The position numbers and the translations under genes are program-made. Of a DNA stretch of 17,022 nt, positions 1-7,358 are shown one piece after another. The stretch comes from Pseudoruminococcus_B sp937901805 (GTDB lineage Bacteria; Bacillota; Clostridia; Oscillospirales; Ruminococcaceae). Numbering within the stretch: position 1 is the first letter of the stretch; every line of letters starts with the position of its first letter. The notes beneath the pieces are model-generated. The model was not told where the DNA came from. It saw nothing but the letters and a program-made list of their open reading frames with translations, and did no database searches. Where the stretch lies: the NCBI GenBank assembly GCA_963560245.1, contig CAUWNS010000035.1, positions 1 through 17,022 on the forward strand. Direction: 5' to 3'.

Positions 1-480
1 GTTTTCTGTCAAATTGACACAATGAGTATTCCTATCAAACTCATCATTTGGTTCATTAAAACCAATATGTCCATTATTGCCAATACCAAGCAACTGGATA
101 TCAACACCGCCCATAGAATCAATTACTCCGTCATAACGGATACTTTCTTCATGCGGATCTGCAGCTTTTCCATTCGGAACATTTGTATTGTTTTTATCAA
201 TATTCACATGATCAAACAGATTATGATTCATAAAATACCGATAACTCTGATCATTGGTTCCATCCAAGCCGTAATACTCGTCGAGATTCACAGTGCGTAC
301 TTTGGAAAAATCCAAATCTCCGCTTTCATATCCTTTTACCAGATTTTCATACAAACCGATCGGAGTAGAACCCGTTGCCAGCCCTAAAACACAATCATTC
401 TTCAAAACGACTTGTGCTGCAATGATATTTGCGGCTTTTTTACTCATTTCTGCGTAATCTTTCGTCTTTATGATTTTCAA
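1..480 (-). CDS. nagB: Glucosamine-6-phosphate deaminase, N-terminal part (gene runs off the window)
   Basis: NagB converts glucosamine-6-phosphate to fructose-6-phosphate and ammonia in the cytoplasm, feeding amino sugars into glycolysis. The 160 codons present show the family's landmarks: a phosphosugar loop LATGSTPIGLY near residues 34-44, the NLDEYYGL motif near 65-72 holding the general base aspartate, and GIGNNGHIGFNEP near the truncated end with the catalytic histidine and glutamate. The family is about 240-270 aa, so roughly a third of the gene lies beyond base 1. I chose the TTG at 480-478 because an AGGAG sits 8 nt upstream and it gives the usual MKII N-terminus; an in-frame GTG three codons earlier would lie against the Shine-Dalgarno. 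A promoter is found directly upstream. Confidence 0.95.
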   Translation of the reverse strand, partial: MKIIKTKDYAEMSKKAANIIAAQVVLKNDCVLGLATGSTPIGLYENLVKGYESGDLDFSKVRTVNLDEYYGLDGTNDQSYRYFMNHNLFDHVNIDKNNTNVPNGKAADPHEESIRYDGVIDSMGGVDIQLLGIGNNGHIGFNEPNDEFDRNTHCVNLTEN

Positions 481-519
481 AACGCTCACTCCTAAATGAT
501 GAATTGAATTTCTAATTTC

Positions 520-548
520 ATTGTACATCAAAAGAGATGTTTTGTCCA
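520..548 (-). promoter_or_regulatory. Sigma-A-type promoter of nagB
   Basis: On the minus strand TGGACA (543-548) and TACAAT (520-525) are separated by exactly 17 nt. Each hexamer differs from consensus at one position. Transcription would start near 513, leaving a leader of about 30 nt with the AGGAG site. I see no convincing cre box or NagR/DasR-type operator beside it; an imperfect ATCC/GGAT inverted repeat near 570-585 is too weak to call. Confidence 0.6.
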
Positions 549-714
549 TGCGCAATGAAAATTTTCCTTATATCCGTGATGGATCTATTTGAAAATATAA
601 ACCAGATACCCGCCGTCTTATTTACATTGCCATAGACAAATCTTTCCCGTATCCTCTCTTCTTGATATTTATTTTCAGATACATTCTGATCCCTTTTATG
701 TATATTTACGCCGA
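549..714. other. Intergenic stretch without a recognisable gene
   Basis: AT-rich DNA between the nagB promoter and the heat-shock operator. It holds only very short reading frames. The best is a 20-codon frame on the minus strand (684-622) with an AAGGG upstream, but nothing else supports it. No strong hairpin or RNA motif was recognised. Confidence 0.5.
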
Positions 715-721
715 ATTAAAA

Positions 722-748
722 TTAGCACTCAGTATAATTGAGTGCTAA
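722..748 (+). promoter_or_regulatory. CIRCE operator (HrcA site) overlapping the hsp20 promoter
   Basis: TTAGCACTC (722-730), 9 nt, then GAGTGCTAA (740-748) is a perfect match to the CIRCE consensus bound by the heat-shock repressor HrcA. The symmetry extends beyond the consensus, giving 16-bp perfect arms at 715-730 and 740-755. A perfect TATAAT (733-738) lies inside the 9-nt spacer, so bound HrcA would cover the -10 element. No clear -35 hexamer is seen at 16-18 nt; the nearest candidate, TTTACG at 705-710, is too far away. Confidence 0.93.
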
Positions 749-756
749 TTTTAATA

Positions 757-801
757 ATAGATTCAAATTTCATATCATAGAATGTAATAATTTGAATCTA
801 T
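757..801 (+). repeat. 13-bp perfect inverted repeat in the hsp20 5' leader
   Basis: Arms ATAGATTCAAATT (757-769) and AATTTGAATCTAT (789-801) are perfectly complementary with a 19-nt spacer. The element lies downstream of the CIRCE-embedded -10, so it would be in the mRNA from about +12 to +56, roughly 90 nt before the ribosome binding site. It has no T-tract and is not a terminator. It could be a protective 5' stem-loop or a second operator. Confidence 0.6.
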
Positions 802-904
802 ACTAATCACTGTTGAAAGGAAGCGAGAACAAAATAAAATATATCAAAAAGCAAACCATACAAATATTTACTATCTGCCAGAATTTAATCAAGGAGATAA
901 TATT

Positions 905-1330
905 ATGTTTGATTTAATGCCATTCGATCGCAACGAAAAAAATTTATTCCACTATTTCGATAAGATGGAAAAAGAGTTTTTCAGAAATTTTGAGCATGAT
1001 TTTTCACAATTTCGAACAGATATCCTAGACCGGGGAAACCACTATGAACTGCAAGCAGAACTTCCCGGCTTTGAAAAAAATGAAATTGATATCAATATCT
1101 GCGATAATTACCTAACCATCACCGCCCAACATAAACAAAATAAAGAGGAAACAAAGGATTCTTTTGTATGCAGAGAACGTAAATATGGCTCATACTCCAG
1201 AAGTTTTGATATTTCAGGTATTAAACTTCAAGAAATCAGTGCTTCTTATAAACACGGTGTTCTGTCTGTAATACTTCCAAAAGCAGAGCAGAAAAAACTG
1301 GAGCAGGGACACCATATTCAAATTCAGTAA
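905..1330 (+). CDS. Small heat shock protein (Hsp20/alpha-crystallin family)
   Basis: An ATP-independent holdase chaperone of the cytoplasm that binds unfolding proteins as oligomers. The 141-aa protein has a short phenylalanine-rich N-terminal arm (residues 1-37), an alpha-crystallin domain at about 38-126 with the signature ASYKHGVLSVILPK near its end, and a C-terminal IQI (138-140) matching the I-X-I motif that locks oligomers together. AAGGAG (891-896) lies 8 nt before the ATG. The gene is monocistronic: a CIRCE operator precedes it and a hairpin terminator follows 8 nt after the stop. Control by HrcA is inferred from CIRCE. Confidence 0.95.
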   Translation: MFDLMPFDRNEKNLFHYFDKMEKEFFRNFEHDFSQFRTDILDRGNHYELQAELPGFEKNEIDINICDNYLTITAQHKQNKEETKDSFVCRERKYGSYSRSFDISGIKLQEISASYKHGVLSVILPKAEQKKLEQGHHIQIQ

Positions 1331-1338
1331 CCTATTTT

Positions 1339-1382
1339 CACAAAAAGAACCCGAGTGTATGTACACTTGGGTTCTTTTTGTG
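1339..1382. terminator. Bidirectional intrinsic terminator between hsp20 and the S9 peptidase gene
   Basis: The arms at 1339-1359 and 1362-1382 pair over about 20 bp with one G-U-type mismatch. The stem base is A/T-rich, giving a T-tract on both strands. It lies between two convergent genes and suits both. Confidence 0.9.
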
Positions 1383-1392
1383 TCATTTGATT

Positions 1393-3396
1393 CTATTTAC
1401 AGTGTTTATCCATCCAATTGGTGATTTCCTGCAATCTTCTCACACGGTTTTTCGGCTGACCAGAACGACTCAATTCATGGTTATCGCCTTTAAACAGGCA
1501 AAGCCGTGCTTCTACACCATTATCAACTAACATGCTGTACATCTGCAGTGCTTCCACCATCCAGCAACGATAATCTTCATCAGAATGGATAAAGAGAGTT
1601 GGTGTCTTGGCATTGTGCGCAAACTTCAACGGAGATTGCGCCCACACTTTTGCAACATCTGTCTGCGTAGTAGCCAGCATCTGCCCAGAAACAAAGACTT
1701 TTCCAATATCAGTAGTACCTTCCATACTCACAAAATTGGAGATTGAACGCTGTGGAGCCGCTGCACAGAAACGATTGGTATGGCCGATGATCCAGTTTGT
1801 CATAAACCCGCCATAAGAACCGCCTGTTACGCCGACATGTTTTTCGTCAATCTGAGGATATCTTCTGAGTACTTCATCTGTAAATTCCATCAAATCCTGA
1901 TAATCAATGGTACCAAAGCGCCCGGCAATATAGGAAAATTCATTGCCGCGTCCATCACTTCCACGCGGGTTACAGAAAAACACAAAATAGCCGTGATTCG
2001 CCCAATACTGCATCTCATGATAAAAGACTTCTCCATATGTGGTTTTGGGTCCACCATGGATATCAAAAATTGCCGGATAAGTTTTCGAGCTGTCATACCC
2101 GACCGGTTTGAGAACCCAGCCGTGGATTTCAATCCCATCCGAGTTCGTAAAATAGACCCGTTCCGGAACTACCGGAGGATATTCCTGATAAAAACGATCA
2201 TTATGGGAAGTGATTCGTTTTTCTTCCCCGCCGCTGATCGGGAGCACATAAAGTTCTTCCAATCTCATATCATGCATTGCAACATAGATGATCTCATCAT
2301 CACAGATGTCTAACATGTCTACTGAACCATCTTTTGCAAGAATCGTCGTAACTTCTCCCTCAGCGGTACAGCACTGAATATGGGAAGCATCATAAACGTT
2401 GGAGATAAAATAGATTTTATCTCCATGAATACGGAAAACAGAACCGCTTCCATAGCGACAATCGGAGCCTACAGAATTCCCAACGCTCATCTCATCGCCG
2501 CAAAGTACTGTGCGCTCATTGTTATCCGGGTTCACACGGTACAGTTTTGGGCACTCTGTGATACTGTAATCTTTGTTTTCCGCACCTACAAAAACAATAG
2601 CATCCCCAAAGAATCCCATTTCTCCAATCCGGAAGAGCTCCGGTTGAACCAAACATTTTGTCTCACAGCTGTTAAAATCATAAAGATACATTCCTGATTT
2701 CTGGGAACGAATGGTATCGAATTCCAAACCAGTAAACAAAATTTGTTGTTTATCTTTACTAATCTTCACCTGACTTGCTGCAAAATAAGGAGCCGTTACC
2801 TGTGTAAGGGCTTCCGTCTTCGTATTATAAAGGTAAATACCGTTACGAATTTTATTAATAATTCCAGTTCCATTTGACCAGAACGGATATTCATCAAAAA
2901 CTGTACAGCTTTCATCCTCTTCTTTGAACTGCTGAAGAAGTTCTTTTCGTTCCTGTCTTTGTTTCCCTTCCAGCATAGCAGAGCGCAGAACATGTTTTGT
3001 GGCTGTCAATACAACAGTATCCTCATTGATTCTTCCGACAAGGGAGGCCTTTAAAGGAACTGTAAACAACTTACTGCTTTTTCCATTGCAGAGATTGAGC
3101 AATGCAAATGTGGTGGAGTCCTCCTCATATTCCTCTTTTGTATTGCTATCCTTTTTAGCCATAGGATACAGCACCGTATTGTCATCATACCAAATATAAG
3201 ATTTGATATCTCCTGTATCCGTTACTTGGCCATTCTTTCCGGTTTTTTTATCATAAACCCAAAGATTGGAAGTATAGTTGTTTTTCTCAACATTTGTCTG
3301 ATGTACTATATAAGCGGCTTTATCTGCTGAGCCATTATAATTTAAAGCTGACAAAAACTGATAGTGTGTAAACGTATCCAGCTGCAATTTAGACAT
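1393..3396 (-). CDS. S9 family peptidase (prolyl oligopeptidase / acylaminoacyl-peptidase type)
   Basis: A predicted cytoplasmic serine peptidase of the alpha/beta-hydrolase fold that would trim peptides or acyl-peptides. The 667-aa protein has an N-terminal beta-propeller-like half and a C-terminal catalytic domain. Visible elements are the nucleophile elbow TGGSYGGF (Ser527), the acid in HSDEDYRC (Asp608) and the base in KGDNHELS (His640). The oxyanion region IHGGPKTTYGE precedes them. No signal peptide is seen. I chose the ATG at 3396 because the AAAGGGTGAG upstream is well spaced for it; a GTG at 3408 lies inside that site. It is the third gene of an operon, 17 nt after the second TPR gene. 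Substrate is unknown. Confidence 0.92.
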   Translation of the reverse strand: MSKLQLDTFTHYQFLSALNYNGSADKAAYIVHQTNVEKNNYTSNLWVYDKKTGKNGQVTDTGDIKSYIWYDDNTVLYPMAKKDSNTKEEYEEDSTTFALLNLCNGKSSKLFTVPLKASLVGRINEDTVVLTATKHVLRSAMLEGKQRQERKELLQQFKEEDESCTVFDEYPFWSNGTGIINKIRNGIYLYNTKTEALTQVTAPYFAASQVKISKDKQQILFTGLEFDTIRSQKSGMYLYDFNSCETKCLVQPELFRIGEMGFFGDAIVFVGAENKDYSITECPKLYRVNPDNNERTVLCGDEMSVGNSVGSDCRYGSGSVFRIHGDKIYFISNVYDASHIQCCTAEGEVTTILAKDGSVDMLDICDDEIIYVAMHDMRLEELYVLPISGGEEKRITSHNDRFYQEYPPVVPERVYFTNSDGIEIHGWVLKPVGYDSSKTYPAIFDIHGGPKTTYGEVFYHEMQYWANHGYFVFFCNPRGSDGRGNEFSYIAGRFGTIDYQDLMEFTDEVLRRYPQIDEKHVGVTGGSYGGFMTNWIIGHTNRFCAAAPQRSISNFVSMEGTTDIGKVFVSGQMLATTQTDVAKVWAQSPLKFAHNAKTPTLFIHSDEDYRCWMVEALQMYSMLVDNGVEARLCLFKGDNHELSRSGQPKNRVRRLQEITNWMDKHCK

Positions 3397-3413
3397 GACG
3401 TATCTCACCCTTT

Positions 3414-4211
3414 CTATTTTTGCTTATCCATCAGAGCTGCGATATAAGCAAAAGCATAATAATAGTCCTCTTCTCCTGCTTGACGCATCCAAGAGAGGAT
3501 TTCCTCGGCCTGCTGTTCTTTCCCCGTAATTCGCAGGTAATTTGCAAGACCAAAACTGATGGTCAATTTATGTACCAAACTATCATAATTATCACGAATT
3601 TCCATCAATTCTTCCGGAGTAATAATCCCTGCATACATTTTCAGACGCTGATAGTACACCTCATCAGCTCCCGGATTAAAATCAGGATTTTCAAATGCCG
3701 GCTTCATAGCATCCAGTAGCTTTTGTGCCTCATCCGGTTTTCCAAGGCGCTGCAGGGTAATCCAATACCAGTCACTGACAGCAACCTTCAGCTCCAAAGT
3801 CGTAGAAAGTTCATAACATCTGCGATAGGCGATTTCTGCTTTTTTTAAATCTTTCAGCAAAAAATTCGTCAAAGCCAAATGATACCATACCTCCCAATTA
3901 TCCGGAATCAGACGGGAAGCAATTGTAAAATCCGCCCTGGCGTCTTCAATTCTCCAGCAGGAAAGGTTTCTGTGAGCACGATGCCGGTAGTAAATTCCAC
4001 AAAATGGATTGAGCGCGATTGCATTTGAAAAAGATTCCACTGATTCCCTAAATAAAAGCTGTTTTGCAAGTGCCAGCCCGCGTTCCATCCATAAATCTGC
4101 ATTGTCTGGATCTGCTTTGATTTTTACATCAATTGCCTTTACCTCTTCGGAAAGTGGGATATCTGTGTGTTCCATTGGAAGCACCTGAAGATCTTTTGTT
4201 ACTTTTTCCAT
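3414..4211 (-). CDS. Tetratricopeptide repeat protein (second of a tandem pair)
   Basis: A 265-aa, all-helical, probably cytoplasmic protein with no catalytic motif. Three TPR-like units are visible at about residues 36-69, 70-103 and 104-137, with helical scaffold to the C-terminus. It is a paralogue of the gene just upstream: aligned by eye without gaps over residues 21-157, 61 of 137 positions are identical, including DLWM, YRHR, WYHL and DWYW. The ATG at 4211 is set by GAGGAG 8 nt upstream; an in-frame GTG at 4220 overlaps that site. It overlaps the stop of the upstream gene by 13 nt, implying translational coupling. A scaffolding or adaptor role is inferred from TPR families; the partner is unknown. 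Confidence 0.85.
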   Translation of the reverse strand: MEKVTKDLQVLPMEHTDIPLSEEVKAIDVKIKADPDNADLWMERGLALAKQLLFRESVESFSNAIALNPFCGIYYRHRAHRNLSCWRIEDARADFTIASRLIPDNWEVWYHLALTNFLLKDLKKAEIAYRRCYELSTTLELKVAVSDWYWITLQRLGKPDEAQKLLDAMKPAFENPDFNPGADEVYYQRLKMYAGIITPEELMEIRDNYDSLVHKLTISFGLANYLRITGKEQQAEEILSWMRQAGEEDYYYAFAYIAALMDKQK

Positions 4212-5017
4212 TTTGCACACTCCTCATCCCAACGTTTTAACAGCTCATAAGTTGCGCTCTCTGCAAAGCCACCCCAAGTAGTATCCCGTTTTGTAATATT
4301 GACTAGAATTTCGTGTGCTTTATCAAACTCGCCTTTTGTCAGGAAATAGAAGGCAACACCAAAACCCTGTGTTGCATACATATGGTCGTCTTCCAGAGAA
4401 TTTGCATAGTCAAGGATATCCTTTACATCTGCCTGTCCGCCATAAACCAGAACTCTTTGATAATAATCCTTATTTTCTACAATGTTTTTACCGGAAGTGA
4501 GCATTCTTGCCGCTTTCTGAGCAAGTTCAAATTCACCAAGGTTCATCAAAGTCAACCAATACCAATCAATCACTGCGCTCAGAGATTCATCGTTATCCGT
4601 GATTTCAATACATCTTTCATAGGCATATCTTGCCCGCTCAAAATCAGCCATTAAATAATAAGCAAGACCGAGATGGTACCAGCAATCCCAATTCATCGGA
4701 TTAATGCGCAAAGACAGCTCAAAATCTGCCGCGCCTTCCTGGTATCTCCTGATATTGACCATGGCGTGACCCCTATGACGATAGAGCAGAGCATGGAACG
4801 GATCATAAGTTAATCCGATTGAATATGCTTCAATGGCTTCACGGAACAACATCTGCCCTCTTAAAGCAATGCCCTTCTTCATCCAAAGATCCGGGTTTTT
4901 GGGATCCCGTTTCAACTCTTTTTCAATTTCATGTACTTTCTCTGACAACACCACGTCATCTGCATGTTCAAAAATCTGTGTGCATTTGTCAGCCTTTGTT
5001 TTCATTTGTGCGCTCAT
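4199..5017 (-). CDS. Tetratricopeptide repeat protein (first of a tandem pair)
   Basis: A 272-aa helical protein with three TPR-like units at about residues 41-73, 74-107 and 108-141. It is the promoter-proximal gene of an operon TPR-TPR-S9 peptidase. No signal peptide or membrane segment is seen. The ATG at 5017 follows AAGGAGAGG at a 9-nt spacing; a TTG two codons earlier is possible but closer to the Shine-Dalgarno. TPR proteins usually bind peptides or other proteins, and the linkage to a peptidase suggests a shared process. I cannot name a more exact function. Confidence 0.85.
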   Translation of the reverse strand: MSAQMKTKADKCTQIFEHADDVVLSEKVHEIEKELKRDPKNPDLWMKKGIALRGQMLFREAIEAYSIGLTYDPFHALLYRHRGHAMVNIRRYQEGAADFELSLRINPMNWDCWYHLGLAYYLMADFERARYAYERCIEITDNDESLSAVIDWYWLTLMNLGEFELAQKAARMLTSGKNIVENKDYYQRVLVYGGQADVKDILDYANSLEDDHMYATQGFGVAFYFLTKGEFDKAHEILVNITKRDTTWGGFAESATYELLKRWDEECAKWKK

Positions 5018-5071
5018 GAACAAAAACCTCTCCTTTATGTATTAATGTTGTGGGCAAATTACCTAGTTATG

Positions 5072-5100
5072 AGTATATACCTAACCCATATCAGTGTCAA
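5072..5100 (-). promoter_or_regulatory. Near-consensus promoter of the TPR-TPR-peptidase operon
   Basis: A perfect TTGACA (5095-5100) and TATACT (5072-5077) are separated by 17 nt on the minus strand. The start point would be near 5065, about 48 nt before the first ATG. An AAGTATACTT palindrome (5105-5114) lies just upstream of the -35, flanked by two TTGCAA half-sites (5101-5106, 5117-5122). This could be an operator, though the region is AT-rich. Confidence 0.75.
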
Positions 5101-5114
5101 TTGCAAGTATACTT

Positions 5115-5422
5115 TTTTGCAAAATCACAGGATAATTCTTGCAAATTATACAGTTTATTCTTGGACAATTTGACATCAAAAAGAAAGCGCTTCCTTAATA
5201 TAGGACATTATATACAATTTTACACTAAATATATAATAAAAAGAAACAAAATTGATATTTCAATATAAGAACCGGTATCTTACATGAAATATCAAAACAC
5301 AAAATATTGCAATTGTTTTTTCACTTTGCAGTAATAAACCGTTTGCCTTTCATGTTCATCATCTCCATTGGACAACCGATTCCTTATTCAATAAAAATAC
5401 GAAATCCTCCTTTAAAATTTTC
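5115..5422. other. AT-rich intergenic DNA without a recognised gene
   Basis: About 300 bases between the operon promoter and the terminator of the ACT-domain gene. Short frames on both strands lack ribosome binding sites or recognisable products. A GAAAGCGCTTCC palindrome (5183-5194) faintly resembles a cre box but misses conserved flanking bases. I see nothing else here. Confidence 0.5.
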
Positions 5423-5474
5423 AGTAAATAAAATAATGGCTGGGGAATTTTCCCCAGCCATTATTTTATTTACT
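5423..5474 (-). terminator. Intrinsic terminator after the ACT-domain gene
   Basis: Perfectly complementary 24-nt arms (5423-5446 and 5451-5474) enclose a 4-nt ATTT loop. A GC-rich tip (GGCTGGGGA) sits on an A/T-rich base that supplies the T-tract. It begins one base after the ACT gene's stop codon on the minus strand. Confidence 0.88.
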
Positions 5475-5475
5475 T

Positions 5476-5913
5476 CTATTGAACAAATTCATAGATGTCA
5501 TCTCCACGGATGAGCTTTGTCCCATGCTGCTGCAATACCTCAATAGCGGCATCTGTGTTTTCAACACGCAAAATCACATAAGCGGTATTTTTGGCTCTGC
5601 CAATAAATGCATACATATATTCCACTGTGATACCGGCTGCCAAGAGCGTACTCAATGCATCGCAAAGACCTCCCGGCCGGTCGTCAATTCCAATTCCGAT
5701 AACTTCAGTAATGGACACTGTATAACCGGCTTCTTTAAGTACATTCGCTGCTAGATCCGGTTTATTGACAATTAAACGAAGAATCCCAAAATCCGTGGTA
5801 TCTGCAATGGATAACGCCCGGATATCCACCTGATTGGCCGCAAGTGCTTTTGTAATATCAGCAAGACGACCCGGCTTATTTTCCACAAAGACAGAAATCT
5901 GCTTAATCAACAT
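5476..5913 (-). CDS. Double ACT-domain protein (putative amino-acid-binding regulator)
   Basis: A 145-aa stand-alone protein made of two ACT domains, at about residues 1-70 and 71-145. The first opens with IKQISVFVENKPGRLADIT, the classic first-strand/helix motif with the ligand-binding NKPG turn; the second has a weaker counterpart, GIGIDDRPGGLCDAL. There is no catalytic domain. ACT domains bind amino acids and relay feedback. Its position downstream of the aryl-CoA ligase/IOR genes suggests sensing an aromatic amino acid or aryl derivative, which is inference. GGAGGG lies 6 nt before the ATG. It has its own likely promoter and a terminator right after its stop. Confidence 0.88.
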   Translation of the reverse strand: MLIKQISVFVENKPGRLADITKALAANQVDIRALSIADTTDFGILRLIVNKPDLAANVLKEAGYTVSITEVIGIGIDDRPGGLCDALSTLLAAGITVEYMYAFIGRAKNTAYVILRVENTDAAIEVLQQHGTKLIRGDDIYEFVQ

Positions 5914-6009
5914 AAAAAATCCCTCCAGTCCTGTTGGTTATGGTTTACATACTTTACAAAAAGTACTCATATTCTCTATTCTCCAAAATAAACATAACGA
6001 ACCATCATT

Positions 6010-6038
6010 ATTATAACATATACAGCGATGGTTTCCAA
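6010..6038 (-). promoter_or_regulatory. Promoter of the ACT-domain gene, flanked by an inverted repeat
   Basis: TTGGAA (6033-6038) and a perfect TATAAT (6010-6015) are spaced 17 nt apart on the minus strand, in the 137-nt gap after the second ligase gene. A 7-bp inverted repeat, GATGGTT (6027-6033) and AACCATC (6000-6006), straddles the -10. Further down the leader is a TACTTT/AAAGTA hairpin (5950-5965). Either repeat could be a regulator site; neither matches a motif I know. Confidence 0.55.
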
Positions 6039-6050
6039 TCAGACAACTAC

Positions 6051-7358
6051 TTAAATCTGCCTTTTATCGATTACGCGCTTGGACTTTCCTTCTGAACGCT
6101 CCAAGGACTTTGGCTCCACTAAAGTCACTTTAGCAGAAATTCCCAAAGTAGACTCTACCGCAGAACGGATGGCTCTTCCTTTTTCCTCAATCTTTCTTAC
6201 AGAGTCAGAGAAAAGCGCGTCCGACATCTCCACGACAATTTCAAGGGTATCTTTATTGTTTACCCTATCCACAATCAATTGATAATGAGGAGCCGTATTT
6301 CCTAGATCCAGCAGAACACTCTCAATCTGGGACGGGAATACATTCACTCCGCGGATAATCAGCATATCATCACTGCGTCCACGAGGTTTGCTCATTTTTA
6401 TCAGAGTACGGCCGCAGCTGCATTTTTCCCGGCTGAGAACAGCAATATCGTGTGTACGGTAACGGATTAACGGCAAAGCCTCTTTCGTCAAACAGGTAAA
6501 CACCAGTTCCCCCTGTTCCCCTTCCGGCAAAATTTCTCCTGTATCAGGATCGATAATTTCAGCATAAAAGTGATCCTCATTGATGTGCATGCCGTTTTGC
6601 TCACTGCATTCGAAGGCAACTCCAGGCCCTATAATTTCAGACAGGCCGTAGATATCATAAGCTTTGATCCCGAGCAGCCGCTCAATTTGCCGCCTCATAT
6701 TCTCAGTCCACGGTTCCGCGCCAAATAATCCCGCTTTCAAATGGATATCATCCGGCGTCATACCCATATCCCGCAGAGTTTCACCTAGATATACGGCATA
6801 CGATGGTGTGCAGCATAAAACTGAGGAGCCAAAATCTTTCATGATCTGAATTTGACGCTTTGTATTTCCTGTAGAAACCGGGATTACGGATGCACCCAGT
6901 TTTTCTGCACCATAATGCAGCCCCAGTCCGCCAGTGAATAGCCCATATCCAAACGAAATATGGGCAAAATCATGTTTTCTGGTGCCAATGGCGGAGAGAG
7001 CTCTTGCCACACATTCACTCCATAATTCAATATCATTTTTTGTATATCCCACGACCGTTTGTTTACCCGTGGTTCCAGAAGAAGCATGAACCCGCGATAC
7101 CTGTTCCATCGGAACCGCAAATAAACCATAGGGATAATTATCTCTTAAATCCTGTTTTATGGTAAAGGGAAGTTTTGTAATATCCCGGATATCCCGAATA
7201 TCCTCTGGTTTTACTCCCAATTCATCCATTTTTGCCCGATAATAGGCAACATTTTCATAAACTTTACGGATCACACGCGACAGGCGCAACGACTGCAGGT
7301 GCTCTATTTCATACAGCGGCGCACATTCTGCCGATGGATTCCAATATTGTTCACTCAT
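6051..7358 (-). CDS. Phenylacetate-CoA ligase-like AMP-forming enzyme (second copy)
   Basis: A 435-aa adenylate-forming ligase of the PaaK family, joining an aryl-acetate to coenzyme A through an acyl-AMP intermediate, or possibly running in reverse. Visible motifs are the phosphate loop HASSGTTGKQT (around 91-101), YGLSEIIGPGVAFEC, the hinge region YRTHDI, a CSCGRT turn, GRSDDMLIIRGVNVFPSQIE, and a C-terminal GKSKRV with a candidate catalytic lysine. The loop has GKQT where most members, including its paralogue here, have GKPT. Its ATG overlaps the iorB stop as ATGA, with AGGGGG 9 nt upstream. Length is normal for the family. Substrate (phenyl-, hydroxyphenyl- or indole-acetate) cannot be read from sequence. 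Confidence 0.9.
   Translation of the reverse strand: MSEQYWNPSAECAPLYEIEHLQSLRLSRVIRKVYENVAYYRAKMDELGVKPEDIRDIRDITKLPFTIKQDLRDNYPYGLFAVPMEQVSRVHASSGTTGKQTVVGYTKNDIELWSECVARALSAIGTRKHDFAHISFGYGLFTGGLGLHYGAEKLGASVIPVSTGNTKRQIQIMKDFGSSVLCCTPSYAVYLGETLRDMGMTPDDIHLKAGLFGAEPWTENMRRQIERLLGIKAYDIYGLSEIIGPGVAFECSEQNGMHINEDHFYAEIIDPDTGEILPEGEQGELVFTCLTKEALPLIRYRTHDIAVLSREKCSCGRTLIKMSKPRGRSDDMLIIRGVNVFPSQIESVLLDLGNTAPHYQLIVDRVNNKDTLEIVVEMSDALFSDSVRKIEEKGRAIRSAVESTLGISAKVTLVEPKSLERSEGKSKRVIDKRQI

Noticed and set aside
55..75. Asn instead of Asp in the NagB GNNGHIGFNEP motif as a possible inactivating change
   Set aside because: As I recall, asparagine at this position is usual in Gram-positive NagB enzymes, so it is not an anomaly.
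548..592. 14-codon ORF on the plus strand beginning MRNENFPY
   Set aside because: Overlaps the nagB -35 element and lacks a ribosome binding site.
622..684. 20-codon ORF on the minus strand with an AAGGG upstream
   Set aside because: Too short, no recognisable topology or partner gene, and no promoter of quality; probably chance in AT-rich DNA.
1780..2313. 177-aa open frame on the plus strand antisense to the S9 peptidase
   Set aside because: It lies wholly within a well-supported gene, has no ribosome binding site, and its composition looks like a reverse-strand shadow.
5183..5194. cre-like palindrome GAAAGCGCTTCC
   Set aside because: The outer TG and CA bases of the cre consensus are missing and it is over 80 bp upstream of the promoter.
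5307..5513. 68-aa open frame on the plus strand
   Set aside because: It runs through the perfect terminator stem into the ACT gene and has no family resemblance.
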